NCBI GenBank assembly: GCA_012295275.1 | Contig: CM022674.1 | Span: forward strand, 2,170,742 to 2,234,741 | Direction of reading: 5' to 3' | Origin: Chrysomallon squamiferum | Lineage: Eukaryota > Mollusca > Gastropoda > Neomphalida > Peltospiridae | Length of the DNA: 64,000 nt | Shown: in pieces, positions 11,549 through 22,779 of the stretch | Layout: each line of letters begins with the position of its first letter | Position numbering within the stretch: position 1 is the first letter of the stretch | Translations under genes and position numbers: made by a program | Notes under the pieces: generated by a model | What the model saw: the letters and a program-made list of their open reading frames with translations, nothing else | The model's database searches: none | Told to the model about the DNA's origin: nothing

Positions 11549-11630
11549 GGCGGCACCTAAAGAAAATTAATCAGCTGGCAATTTGAATGCATTAAGTTCA
11601 CGATTACCTCAGGAAAAGGGAATTAGACTG
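11545..11630. promoter_or_regulatory. Conserved-element-like unique block
   Basis: Non-repetitive block with GTAATTAATGGG, AAATTAATCAGCTGG (TAAT core beside a CAGCTG E-box) and GGAATTAGAC. Motif-based inference only. Confidence 0.3.
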
Positions 11631-11819
11631 GAATGTTTTTTTTTTTCTTCTCAGCTCGTGTTTCGTTTGTTTACTGTGGTGAAATGAACGCAACAGCTGC
11701 ATTGAGTCTATAATCTTATAAAACGGACGTATAGACGTATAGACGTACAGACAGACAGACAGACAGATGAACAGAGAGACTGACATTTCATATTACCGTA
11801 TTGTAAAGACAAATATAAA

Positions 11820-12065
11820 TGGACAGACACAATAATAATGATGATGGTTATGATGAAAAACAGTAATAACAAAACAACAACAACAGCAACAATAGTAATA
11901 GTAAAAACAACAACAATAAAAATGCTGGTGTTGTTGTTTTTTGATGATAATGATAACAACAACAACAAAAAAATGAAACCCATCATTAAGCTGTTTAAAA
12001 AGAATAACAACATAATAATCTTTCTCATTCACTCACTCTTTCTTTCTTTCTTTCTTTCTCTGAGC
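11820..12065. repeat. Imperfect AAC/AAT array followed by (TTTC)n
   Basis: AAC, AAT and ATG trinucleotides at 11828-11990, then a short TTTC tetranucleotide run at about 12036-12060. Confidence 0.75.
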
Positions 12066-12229
12066 CTCTTTCTTTCACTTACAGATGCACACTCCTACAT
12101 TCACTGTTTCGCTTATTTTTCTTATTGCATACCTGTATATACGTTTGTGTGTATGTTTCTGTTTGTAAAGCATGTGTGTGAATTCAAATCCTATTCGAGT
12201 GTTTTTTCCCTTCAACAGATATGAATAAC

Positions 12230-12499
12230 TAAGTAATGGGCTAACGGAAAACATTACACGTATTTTTGGTTACGGATTTAACAGGCTAAAAATCGCGTAT
12301 CTGTTTTATTAAATATTACAAGTTCAGGTGGGTTCGTCAAACTGCAGATAAGTCTTCGTTAGACATATTAATCAACACAATTATTTTAAATACAACTCGC
12401 CATACGCAAATATTAAGCTTTTCAGATCTTTTTCTCGTTTTCTTTTCGTAGTTACAATTTTTTTTTTTCACTTTCTAAACAACACGTGCATTCTCAAGC
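12230..12499. other. Unique AT-rich spacer
   Basis: Non-repetitive sequence lacking exon, RNA or mobile-element signatures. Confidence 0.45.
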
Positions 12500-12830
12500 A
12501 CTGACAGTTGATGATAACGATTAGGCTCTTCGTACGAAACCTGGCAATTACCCCAATAAACGTGCGTATAAAACTTTCACCGACAACGACTGTGGAATGT
12601 TTATATCAAACCGGGAGGAGGTATGTTTCGAGATACGAAGTGAAAATCTTTCTTTAACGAAGCGAAATTGTTTTGCTCCTCCTATGGCGGAAACCGCGCG
12701 CGCGGTGTATTTTTAAAAACATGCCCAAGGGAGATAATCAGCCACATCAGTCTCGATTAGCGCAATTGGATGTGGCAGAGAGGTGCGCGGAATGCAGAAT
12801 GAGAACTGGTCTGGGTAATGAAGTCTGGGA
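12500..12830. promoter_or_regulatory. CpG-containing unique block with mollusc-type motif
   Basis: Contains TTCGTACGAA (palindrome), ACCGCGCGCGCGG at about 12691, AAGGGAGATAATC at 12727-12739 and GATTAGCGCAATTGGATG. Clearly higher in CpG than its surroundings. It may be a regulatory element or an old promoter; no coding frame stands out. Confidence 0.32.
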
Positions 12831-12834
12831 TACA

Positions 12835-13020
12835 ATAAAATAAAATAAAATAAAATAAAATAAAATAAATAAATAAACGAACAAAATAAATATTACTACG
12901 ACGACTACTACTACTACAACTAATAATAATAATAATAAATTAAAAAAAATAATAATAAAAAAAAATAATAATAAAAAATAAAAATAAGTAAATAAAATAA
13001 AGAAGAAGAAAAGTAAAACT
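12835..13020. repeat. (AAAAT)n and (AAT)n arrays
   Basis: AAAAT pentamers, then ACT/AAT trinucleotides and A-rich sequence. Confidence 0.93.
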
Positions 13021-13269
13021 AAATGATAGTAATAAATGAATAAAAAAGAACATTAAAATTTCATGGTTAAAACAAATATCATTTGGCATTTTCCTAGTGA
13101 AAATTCTGCTTAATGATTGGTTTAGAACTGATTACAATTGTATTATACTGTAGGAGAATGCATATTTGTATGTATACCTACATGTATTTATGTTTGTGTG
13201 CGTGCGTATGTGCGTGTCGTTAAGTAGTCTCTGTTTTTAAATATGTGGATGCTCGTTTTTTTTTTGAAA

Positions 13270-13420
13270 TGAATGTGTGTAAGTCTGTGTCTGTGTGTGT
13301 GTCTGTGCGTGCTTGTGTGTGCGTGCGCGTGTGTATGCATATGTAAGTCTGCTTCTTTGCGAGTGTGTGTCTGTGTGTGTGTGTGTCTGCTAGTGCACGT
13401 GTGCGCATGCGGATTTCCCT
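13270..13420. repeat. Imperfect (GT)n tract
   Basis: GT dinucleotides with CT, GC and GA interruptions across about 150 bp. Cys/Val-rich frames here are artefacts. Confidence 0.88.
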
Positions 13421-14094
13421 TTCCATCTTATTATTTACTTGTCGTTTCATTATCTCTTCCTTTCTTCTGTCTCTCCATCCATCTTTCCCTTTCTCTCAAG
13501 TATCTCTGGTTTTTTTTTCCTTCTTTTCCCGTATTTCTAGTTCGGTTACTGATGTACGTACACTTAAAATGTGTATAAAATAAAATAATTAAAAATGAAT
13601 TTAATAAGCTAAATGATTTTTCTTTTTTTTTAAAGTTACTACTAATGCATTTAATTTCAAAAGAGTCTCTGAAGAGTTTGGTTCTGAAGAAATATAATCT
13701 AGCACTGACCTTTACCAAGGGTTAAAAGCGAAGAAGAAAAAAATAGTTAGAAACGAAAAGTAGAAAAAAGAAAACTAAAGGCATATGAAACACTAACTTT
13801 TTTTCATACAGCCTTATCATTGTGATCTGGCAAACAAAGGAAATTTTTGCGCTGTTTGGTCACTCTGCGCAATAAATACTTTAGGAAACTGAAGACACGA
13901 GATTCATATGAAAGAAACAGAAGCAGTGTTTTAGGAAATTAAATTTCTTGCCTTCGATCGTTTGGCTTTTGTTTCGGCTGATGTAGGAATGAAAAAAAAA
14001 AAACAGGTTACAAGAGGGAATCAGATTTGAAATAAAAGGTCCCAAATGAAAGCGAATCTGGAAAAAAAAAAAAAAATGTATCTTTGCAAATACC

Positions 14095-14360
14095 CTTGTT
14101 ATCATTCCCACTAACCAAAATCCATTGGCCAAATTGGATGGGAATGTCTCAGCCATCACCAGGAACGATTTGCAAGCTTTACTTTTTTTATCCCCCATTC
14201 AACGCAGAACCAGAAGGTTGCTCTAATGGCCTTCCATTTGAATGTAATCCTCCGGAATTGAGCGCAATTCGTAGCGGCTTGGTTTGCCGCATTTGTAGGA
14301 AGCACTGGACGCCATTTCGATGATTGCCTGTCCCCCAGGACGGGCGGAATAAAGTGTTTT
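14095..14360. promoter_or_regulatory. GC-balanced unique block, possible conserved element
   Basis: About 265 bp of non-repetitive DNA with near-balanced GC, containing CCATTGGCCAAATTGG, CCGGAATTGAGCGCAATT and a C-rich CCCCCAGGACGGGCGG end. An open frame crosses it (14084-14323) but has no recognisable domain. A conserved non-coding element seems more likely than an exon; both remain possible. Confidence 0.3.
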
Positions 14361-14385
14361 TAAATACAGAATGTAATTAACGTGG

Positions 14386-14415
14386 TCTGGCCAGCCAGCC
14401 AGCGAGCTAGCCAGT
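14386..14415. repeat. Short CCAG/GCCA tetranucleotide run
   Basis: GGCCAGCCAGCCAGCGAGCT-type sequence, four to five imperfect units. Confidence 0.6.
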
Positions 14416-14694
14416 ACAAGACTGATGCGAACACAACGGCCAATTTATTCGAGAACTTTCCGAAGTCGTAAATAAGCGCATCAGTTTGACTTCGCTTTTC
14501 GAATAGCGTGAAAGTGTCTCCCGTATTGCATCGTTCAAAGTCTTTTTCTTATTTAGTTTTTATTGTCACATGTAAAGATGTTGTTGTTATTACTCTGGTG
14601 TGATGGTGATATATTTAGAGCCCGTTAGTTAATTCTAAATCAACACGTTACGTATTTAATTGTAATTAGTCGAATAAAGACAATAAGATGCCAA

Positions 14695-14790
14695 CTTATA
14701 TATATATATACATATATACAAATGTACGTACACACATACATATATATACATTCATACATACCTGTATACGTGTATACGTATATACATACA
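14695..14790. repeat. (TA)n and CATA/TACG-rich tract
   Basis: TA dinucleotides followed by imperfect ACATATA, TACA and GTATAC units. Confidence 0.85.
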
Positions 14791-14889
14791 TTATGATAGT
14801 GGGTTTCCTTTCTGATCATTTTATTACAAAATTTCTATGAGTAATATTTAATAGGATTAATACAAAACTGTAATGACGTTTTCTGAAGG

Positions 14890-15165
14890 TTCATTAATTC
14901 GTTCATTCATTATTTAATTAATTGTTTTGCTCATCGATACGTCACTAACTTTAATTTTGAATCTTGAATTATTAGACCGATTCCTTCAATCATTCATTCA
15001 TTCATTCATTCGTTCATTTAAACGTTCCTTCATTTACTCATTAATTTGATCGTTCGTTTCGTTCGTTCATTCATTAATCAGCACCTTTATCTAGTTTGAT
15101 GCTTCTAGTCTATTTTAAATGTTTTATTCATTCATTCTTTCATTCATTCCCTAGATCAATCGTTA
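14890..15165. repeat. Degenerate (ATTC)n array
   Basis: ATTC tetranucleotides in several clusters (14895, 14990 and 15125) separated by unrelated sequence. Confidence 0.65.
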
Positions 15166-15227
15166 ATCATTAATTTTCCTTCAGTTTATTTTCTTAACTT
15201 CAGAAAATAACTTTCTTTAATTAGAAA

Positions 15228-15396
15228 GCAATATATATATATATATATATATATACGTAAATAAATAAATAAATAAATAAAAATGAATGTTAAAATAAAT
15301 GAATGAATAAATAAATAAATAAAATGAAATAAAATAAATAAATAAAAATAAATGAATGAAAGAAAGAAAGAAAGAATGAATAAACAAATAAAATAA

Positions 15397-15435
<39 letters not shown>

Positions 15436-15475
15436 AAGAATAAACAAACAAACAAACAAACAAACAAACAATCAC
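15228..15475. repeat. (AT)n then (AAAT)/(AAAC) array
   Basis: An AT array at about 15229-15254, then AAAT with AATG and GAAA variants, ending in pure AAAC at about 15440-15470. Confidence 0.95.
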
Positions 15476-15646
15476 AAAACATCACAACAAAGTGATGATT
15501 CTGTTTTTCTGGGAGATTTCTGGTTTCGTATCATTTTACGTTGAAAAGTTCATCTCTGAAAGTAGCTGTAAAGTTTTATTTGTTTTCCCCAGCCAAATAA
15601 AACATAAGTCAGTTATTTATCCTGTGCATTGGGAGATGTCAAGGTT

Positions 15647-15659
15647 GGGTCAAAGGTCA
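15647..15659 (+). promoter_or_regulatory. DR1 nuclear-receptor-type site
   Basis: GGGTCA-A-AGGTCA, a direct repeat of nuclear-receptor half sites with one-base spacing, the DR1 class bound by HNF4/RXR-type receptors. It lies in a unique segment. Binding is inferred. Confidence 0.35.
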
Positions 15660-16137
15660 CTAAAGCATTTAAGTGTTTCATAAAAAAACACCACTTACTT
15701 ACATGAATGTATACGAATATAAACATCCACAAAAACTCACTTAAATACACACACACAAAAAGCACACGTACACAAACAAGTACCAATCCAAACAAACACA
15801 AAAACACACATTCTACAAAGAGAAACAAACTGTAATTAACTGTAAAAAATATTTAGTGGTATAAATTACGAACAGGCAAGACTAAATTAAAATTGTTTAA
15901 CGGTTGTTAGGTGTCAAACTATTGCTGCTTTGTTGCTGTTGTTGCTGTTGTTGTCGTTATTGCAGTTTTGCATAATTACGATAAAACAGAGCTACTACAG
16001 AGATTTTTCTCAGAGGTGTGTTATTTTCGGACGCTAAAGGAATTTTCATATAAAACTCTATGTACACATGTACTGTCAAAGTCCATATTAGACATTAAGG
16101 TATATTTATATATATATATATGTTTTTTAATATTTAT

Positions 16138-16138
<1 letters not shown>

Positions 16139-16210
<72 letters not shown>

Positions 16211-16232
16211 AATCAATCTATCTATCTATCTA
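16139..16232. repeat. (TATC)n tetranucleotide array
   Basis: About 22 near-perfect CTAT units with two CAAT variants near the end. Confidence 0.96.
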
Positions 16233-16289
16233 TAAACAGATAAATAAATAAATATTAAAAACATACAAAAGAAGTTATGAATAATATTG

Positions 16290-16580
16290 TATATTGTAAT
16301 GTAATGTAATATAATATAATAATCTATAATGTAATATAAAATAACATAATATAATAAAGAAAGACTAGTATTTATAACATACAAAATTAATAAACAAGAA
16401 GTATACAAATAGATATATAAATAAACGAACGAACAAACAAACAAATAATAATAGACAAAAAAAAAACAGATAAATGAATTAAATGAATGAATGAATGAAT
16501 GAATAAATAAATAAATATATAAATTAATAAGTAAGTAACAAAGTAAGCAAGCAAGTAAGCAAGCAAGTAAATAAATAAAA
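16290..16580. repeat. AT-rich imperfect penta- and tetranucleotide region
   Basis: TAATG/TATAA units at 16290-16360, AACA/AATA units, AATG at about 16480-16502 and GTAA/GCAA at about 16530-16570. Confidence 0.75.
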
Positions 16581-16762
16581 AACAAAACATGAAAAAATAA
16601 TCACTCAAAAAAACCCTAAAAAAACATGAAATTAGTAAAGATCATGGACGCAGTTAAAAACACAATACACTAATGTTATTTTCCAATTTTTTTTCTTCTT
16701 ATATTTTTTCTTTCTATTTAAGAGAGGTGACTCAAGGGAAACTATTTAAAAGAACTGCTGAG

Positions 16763-16763
<1 letters not shown>

Positions 16764-16805
<42 letters not shown>
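16764..16805. repeat. Poly-A of about 42 bases
   Basis: An uninterrupted A run preceded by an ACTCAAGGGAAACTA motif. No target-site duplication or SINE body is recognisable next to it. Confidence 0.95.
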
Positions 16806-16807
<2 letters not shown>

Positions 16808-17020
16808 TTATCTTTTGAAAAAAGTTCATTAATAATTTACCATTGATATCCTGTCGTTAATGGTTTGTATAAACAGAATAGATAATTAAATTCATTTTAA
16901 TTAAATAAAACAGTTAAAATCGACATGCAGGTCAAATTTAGGTAGTTGTTGTTGTAGTTGTTATAGTTGAGGTAGTATTATTTTCATTTTTTTTCTTTCG
17001 TTCCTTCTTTTTTTTTATAG

Positions 17021-17280
17021 TACTAGTAGTAGTAGTAGCAGCAGCAGTAGTAGTAGTAATAATGATAACAATAATAATAATAATTATTATTATTAGTAGT
17101 AATAGTAATAGTAATAGTAGTAGCAGCAGTAGTAGTAGTAGCAGTAGTAGTAGTAGCAGTAATAATAATAATAATAATTATTATTATTATTATTATTTTT
17201 TTATACTGTTTTAGTAGTAGTAGTAGTAGTAGTAGTAGTAGCAGCAGCAGCAGCAGTAGTAGCAGTAGTAATTAATTATT
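17021..17280. repeat. (AGT)/(AGC)/(AAT) compound array with inverted AAT/ATT blocks
   Basis: AGT/AGC trinucleotides interrupted twice by AAT-to-ATT switches (about 17077-17096 and 17160-17198). These switches are short perfect inverted repeats able to form hairpins. Confidence 0.93.
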
Positions 17281-17504
17281 ATTTCATACTGTTTTTAACC
17301 GTCACTGTCATCATAAGCATAATTTTCATAACCACCACCACCATCATCATCATCAACAACATCATCATCATCAACTACATATAACCTCATACATCTCCGC
17401 CGTCACCTTCCACACACTACTTTGTTGTTGGCGGTGGCAGACAAACAAGACAGTGATCAATATGAAAGCGAGACCGCTCAGTCACATAAATCATATTTTA
17501 ATAC

Positions 17505-17678
17505 CTCGACCGCCCTTTTTCTGCCTTGACGCTTTACCCACAGTTTTCCAATCGCGTTAACCAGGCCTGGCTAATGCAGCGTATTAAACAAAAACACTGC
17601 ACAATGCTGTAATTAATTTCCAGTATGATAGAGTTACTGTCCAGTTTATGGCGGGCATCGGCACGCGATGTCCCGCGC

Positions 17679-17680
<2 letters not shown>
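17505..17680. promoter_or_regulatory. Conserved-element-like unique block before T50
   Basis: Non-repetitive, GC-balanced DNA with ACCAGGCCTGGCTAATG, CTGTAATTAATTTCC and a CpG-rich end (GGCACGCGATGTCCCGCGCG). It stops abruptly at a 50-base T run. A regulatory role is inferred from composition and homeobox-like TAATTA. Confidence 0.33.

Positions 17681-17681
<1 letters not shown>

Positions 17682-17731
<50 letters not shown>
17682..17731. repeat. Poly-T of 50 bases
   Basis: The longest uninterrupted homopolymer seen in the window. Confidence 0.97.
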
Positions 17732-17732
<1 letters not shown>

Positions 17733-18295
17733 TCGGAAAAACTGTAGCGAAAAGTAAAAACGGCGCTTAATAGCTGGTCTATGAGAGTTATTTCCCTTGG
17801 GTATTGTTTTTTTTTTTTCTTTTCAGTGTTGAAAGTGGGCGATATTTAAGACTTGTTCTCTCTCGCTCTGTTCTTTTTTTTTTTTTTTTTTTTTTACCTT
17901 TTTTTTAAAAAATAATTTTTAAAGTTATCCGTATCTTTGTAAAATATATTTTCTGCTTTTTAAAAGAAAACAATACAAAAACAACATGCAAACAGACATA
18001 CGTATATTCAATACAGGCAACAATCAAGCAAATATAAAATTAAATAAATAAAAATAGACATATGTAGACAGACAGATAAATAGAAATATAGATAGATTCA
18101 CAGAGATAGATAGATAGAGAGACAGATAGATAAATAAATAAATAAATAAATAGATGAAAAAAAAAAAAAAAACAAGACCTGTAAAAGAAACCGTATTAAG
18201 TTTCACCTCATGTAACACCACAAACGCCTCTTTTCATTCAGAACTCTTTATATCAATCATTTTCACGACGTATACGTTTAAACACCATCATCCCC

Positions 18296-18365
18296 ATTTG
18301 ACGTCAAGCAGGATCTTCGTAGATTAGTCAAAGTAGCCATCTTGGATTTCAATATGGCGGCTGTC
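18296..18365 (+). promoter_or_regulatory. CRE plus two YY1-like sites
   Basis: An exact TGACGTCA at 18299-18306, GCCATCTTG at 18336-18344 (YY1 on the minus strand) and AATATGGCGGC at 18351-18361 (YY1/TISU-like on the plus strand), all within 65 bp. This resembles a TATA-less promoter core; transcription is not shown. Confidence 0.35.
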
Positions 18366-18407
18366 TTAATCCAGACGTATTCCATTGTGGGCTGCCACAT
18401 TCTGTGA
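18354..18407 (+). CDS. 17-codon ORF starting at ATGGCGGC
   Basis: Reads MAAVLIQTYSIVGCHIL then TGA. The start overlaps the YY1/TISU-like motif. Two further ATGGCGGC sites (51554 and 56771) also open frames of 17-19 codons starting M-A-A. It may be an upstream ORF or chance; no homology is recognised. Confidence 0.15.
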   Translation: MAAVLIQTYSIVGCHIL

Positions 18408-18599
18408 CGCTGTTGTGTTAGGGACGGGTAATAGTGAAACGGATACAGAACGAACGACGGGTCTAAGTTAATATTTCTTTTATTTAAAGACAACGTGATG
18501 AATGGACACCTCTGTCTGCAGCTTTAGTGTGATCCTTCGTAGATCCTGTGGTGGGGAGGGGGAGGGTGATGGAAAGCCGGGTGACGAGGGATAAGTGAT

Positions 18600-18718
18600 G
18601 ATGGTAACAACAGCGGCAACAACAACAATAACAACCACAGTAACAATAATAACAACAATAACAACCAATAAGTAATAATAACAAACTGATAACAACAACA
18701 ACAATAAAACAATAATAA

Positions 18719-18766
<48 letters not shown>

Positions 18767-18880
18767 TGATGATGATGATGATAATAACAATAATAAATAA
18801 ATAATAATAATAAAAATATCGTACTAAACACTACTACTACTTTTACTACTACTATTTTACTACTACTAATAACATAATAC
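18600..18880. repeat. (AAC)/(AAT)/(ATG)/(ACT) trinucleotide array
   Basis: AAC and AAT units, an AAT block at about 18715-18762, GAT units and a degenerate ACT tail. Confidence 0.92.
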
Positions 18881-18914
18881 TGTCTGTGACGTTTTATAAT
18901 AGTCTCTACTGTCT

Positions 18915-18946
<32 letters not shown>

Positions 18947-19380
18947 CATGTCTCTACTATCTAATTTTAATAATAATAATAATACAGTGTACGTTTATTA
19001 ATTTATTTTAATCATAAAATTACGTTTTGCGTTTTATAACATGATGTTATAAAATGCCTCTACTGTCTGTGACGTTTTATAACATGTCTCTACTGTCTGT
19101 GACGTTTTATAACATGTCTCTACTGTTTGACGTTTTATAACATGTCTCTACTGTCTGTGACGTTTTATAACATGTCTCTACGTTTTATAACTTTCTAAAA
19201 CTGTTTTAACTTATCTGTGAATTTTTAACATGTCTCTTATTTATTTTTTACGGTTAAATAACATGTCTCTACTGTATGTGACGTTTTATAACATGTCTCT
19301 ACTGATTAACGTTTTATAACATGTTTAATAACATGTCTCTAACTTTCTAAAACTGTTAACTTATCTGTAAATGTTTCTCT
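18878..19380. repeat. 30-bp minisatellite, partly degenerate
   Basis: The unit is approximately GACGTTTTATAACATGTCTC followed by TACTGTCTGT. Near-perfect copies run from about 19071 to 19170, with truncated or drifted copies on both sides and an AAT microsatellite inserted near 18917. A perfect inverted repeat (TTTTATAACAT-G-ATGTTATAAAA) sits at 19032-19054. Confidence 0.9.
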
Positions 19381-19654
19381 TATTCATTTCACGGTTAAAG
19401 TCAGATTAATTTCACCACACTCGATAAACTTTGTTTACATTGAGTCTAAAGCAAGCTGATAACACAGAACACGAACCACAGAAACTCGTTTTCATGTAAC
19501 TATATAGTCACGTCCATGATAAATTACATTATATATTTTGAAGACTTCTCTCTAAGTGAAAAATTAATGAAATGTAGTGTTTAGAAAGAGCTTTATTAAA
19601 CTGATAATTTAATTTATAATCTTGTCTCTGGATTACTAACATTATTTTTTTTTT

Positions 19655-19766
19655 TTATTATTAATTTTTTTTTTAATGATGTATAATCTTTAACAAATCC
19701 TTTGGAATTAAAAATCATTTGTCATGTGTATAGACATATTTTTTTTTTTTTTTTATATGTACATAC

Positions 19767-19813
<47 letters not shown>

Positions 19814-19850
19814 GTGTTTGTGTTTGTGTGTGTGTGTGTTTGAGTGTGCG
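19655..19850. repeat. T-rich tract and (GT)n microsatellite
   Basis: T runs near 19650, 19664 and 19739-19754, then GT dinucleotides at 19769-19841 with TTG interruptions. Confidence 0.93.
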
Positions 19851-20100
19851 TATCGGTTTGCATTTGTGTATGAATGCGTGTTTTTTCGATTAGTTTATAA
19901 TAAATCCGCGAAAAAAGAAAATCGGTTTATCTTAATCGATTCATGTTCTGTGACTATGTGTGGGTGACTATAAAACTTTCCTTTCAGCTAGTCAGTGTGA
20001 CTAGGTTATGGGGTGAAGGTTCGCGTTCCCTGAACTTTGTAAAAACGTCAGTATGATCTGTAGTAACTGTTAAATTTCATTAAATAAAATATTCTTCTTT

Positions 20101-20560
20101 TCTTCTTTTTCTTCTTTCCTTCCTTCCTTCCTCATTTCATTCATTCATTCATTCGACTATTCCTTTGCACTTTCTTTCGTTTGTTCCTTCAATTTATGTT
20201 TTTTTTTTTTTTTTTTTTTTCATTTTTTCGGTTTTTCATTCATTCTTTCGTTCATTCATCCATGTGTTTATTTTGTTCTTCTTTTATTCATTTTTTTTTC
20301 TTTTTACGATCACTGGTTCATTTTTTTATCTTTGATTCTTTCTTAGTTGGTTTGTTCTTCCATTCATTTTGTCGTTCGTTCATTTGTTAATTCATTATTT
20401 TTCCTTAATTCACGTGTTCTTTTATTCATTCATTTTAATTCGTTGGCTGTTTCTTCAGTTCTGTCATTCATTCACTTAATCATTCATTTTTTCTTTCCTT
20501 TCTTCATTTCGCTGATCCTTTCTTTTGTTCATTTGGTTTTTGTATTCCAGTGTTGCTGAT
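20101..20560. repeat. Degenerate TTCA/TTCC pyrimidine-rich region
   Basis: TTCC and TTCA tetranucleotides with a poly-T run at about 20199-20220. Highly degenerate, without a gene. Confidence 0.7.
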
Positions 20561-20580
20561 ATAAGTACCATTTAATGTAA

Positions 20581-20875
20581 CAACATAAAAAATAAATAAA
20601 ATAAATAAAAAATAAATAAAATAAAATAAAATAAAATAAAAATAATAAATAATTAAAAACGAATAAATAAAATGTGAAAAATCTATATTAGCGGTAAAAT
20701 AACAACAATTACAAAAACACAAACAAAAACAACAGCGTAATAAATAAATAAATAAATAAATGAATGAAAAATAAAATAAAATAAGATGAAAATAATAATA
20801 ATAATAAAAAAAATGAATGGAAAAAATAAATCATTAAAAAAATGATTAATAATAATAATAATAATAATAATAACG
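20581..20875. repeat. (AAAT)/(AAAAT)/(AAT) arrays
   Basis: Alternating AT-rich tetra-, penta- and trinucleotide repeats. Confidence 0.93.
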
Positions 20876-21475
20876 AAAACTGAAAACAGAAAATATTTCT
20901 TTGAAAACGCAAACACACCTACAACACTTTTATTAAAAATGAAATCAATTCGTAAACTTTAAAAGAGATTAAAAAAAAAAAAAAAATATTTTCACATTCT
21001 TTCATAACTATCGATCCTAAAAATTAATTTGTTAACAAACAAGCAAATAACGTGAATGAATGAATAAAAAAATGAATAAAGTTCTTTTATAAACAATTTT
21101 TTTATTATTTTTTTTATTTTTCTACGCTCGACCAAAAACATGTTTACTATTATCGCAACAGTGAATCCGATTAAAACCAACAAAATTTACGAAATGCGAA
21201 GAAATTAACTGAAAAATATGTGAATGTAATAAAATTTAAAAAAAATATATATATAACAAAGGAAATTAGTCAAGATACGAAATATATTACACGGGAGACA
21301 TTTTTATCGGTTTATCGATATGGACAACGTCAAAATAATCGATGCGCAAACAGCTGTGGCAAGTCGGAAAATCGATATGAAGTAGTGCAGTAAACAGACG
21401 TATAATTGCTTTTTTGTTTAATTCAAGATTTTAAATAAAATAAAAATAACCTTTGATTCATCTGTGATAATATCA
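20876..21475. other. AT-rich unique spacer
   Basis: Non-repetitive except for a short A run near 20971. Contains ATCGGTTTATCGATATGG near 21306. No gene signature seen. Confidence 0.5.
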
Positions 21476-21484
21476 TGAGATAGT

Positions 21485-21640
21485 TTTGCCCTGGGAGACA
21501 GAAACAGACACAGGGAGACAGAAACAGAAACAGAGACAGGGAGACAGAAACAGAAACAGAGACAGAGACAGCGAGAAAGGGAGACAAAGAGAAACATAGA
21601 GACAGACAAAGTCAGAGACAGACAGAAAGACAAGAAGAAT
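21485..21640. repeat. GAGACAGAAACA-type degenerate minisatellite
   Basis: Three related blocks starting GGGAGACAGAAACAG (about 21495, 21515 and 21540) with period 20-26 bp, then GAGACAGA units. Confidence 0.8.
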
Positions 21641-21714
21641 GTACTAATATAATTATTTTTATTAAACGTAGTAGGTTGCAATGTAAAGTTAATATATCAG
21701 AGAATATATATCAG

Positions 21715-21767
<53 letters not shown>

Positions 21768-21960
21768 TCGTTTATCTACCTACTTTCTATCTATCTCTTT
21801 GTCTGTCTGTCTATCTATCTATTTATATCTGTCTGACTGTCTGTTTGATATCTACCTATCTATCTCTCTGTCTATCTGTCTGTATATCTATTTATCAATC
21901 TCTTAATCTATATATCTATCTGTCTATCTATTTATCTATATATCTACCTATCTACGTACT
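21715..21960. repeat. (TA)n followed by TATC/TCTG tetranucleotides
   Basis: A TA array at about 21729-21766, then mixed CTAT, CTGT and TTTA units to 21960. Confidence 0.92.
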
Positions 21961-22179
21961 TATACAGACGTACAGTATATACATACATGTCTGTTTGTGT
22001 GTTCTCTGATACATTTACATATTGTATATATATATATATATATATGTTCATGTATTTTATTAATAAATTATTCATAATATTCCTTCATGAAACGAAGCAT
22101 AAAAAGTGGCATAATCAGTATGTGCATAATTATACACATTCTTTTTTTTATTGTCAAACAGATATGTTCCTTCAAAAAA

Positions 22180-22460
22180 AAAAAAAAAATATATATATTT
22201 ATTTTTTTTTTTTTTCGTTAATTTATTCCTTCTTTTGTTCATATTTTTTCTTTAACTCGTTCATTTATTTATTCGTTCTTCATTCCTTCATTAATTTTTC
22301 CTTTTTTCATTTACTCATTAATCTTTCTTTGGTTCCTTGTTTCTTTCATTTAGTCTTTTCGTTAATTATTTCGTTCATTCAGTCTTCGATCTTTTGTGCG
22401 TTCATTCAATCATTCATTCATTAATTCATTCATTCACGAATTTCTTCACTCACTCAATCA
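22180..22460. repeat. Poly-A/poly-T and degenerate TTCA region
   Basis: An A15 run at about 22175, a T15 run at about 22202, then TTCATT-type units ending in CATTCATTCATT near 22410-22435. Confidence 0.75.
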
Positions 22461-22779
22461 TTCAGTACTAGCTAAAACGTACGCTTACACCAGCTTAAAC
22501 AAAACTCACATTAAAATTAATATCAATGTCCACTAAGCACCTCTCTACCAACAGGATCTACCAGTTTATCTACATCGTATTTACTCTGCCAGGCTACAAT
22601 TACCAAATACAATCACCCCAAAAAGTCACAGAGATCTGACACTCCTAACAACAAAACCCGATAAAAATTTACTCTCGATAAACTGAACCCAGTCTGAAAG
22701 GGCGTTTTGTCCCGCGTCCGTATCCTTGCGATCATTATTAACCAGTTTCATTAGCAAAACAAGAGACCTTCGCCACTTG

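Noticed and set aside
13881-14323. Opposed open frames at 13881-14198 (-) and 14084-14323 (+)
   Set aside because: Neither shows a domain or splice structure; the minus frame runs through poly-A tracts. The underlying GC-balanced block is reported as a possible conserved element instead.
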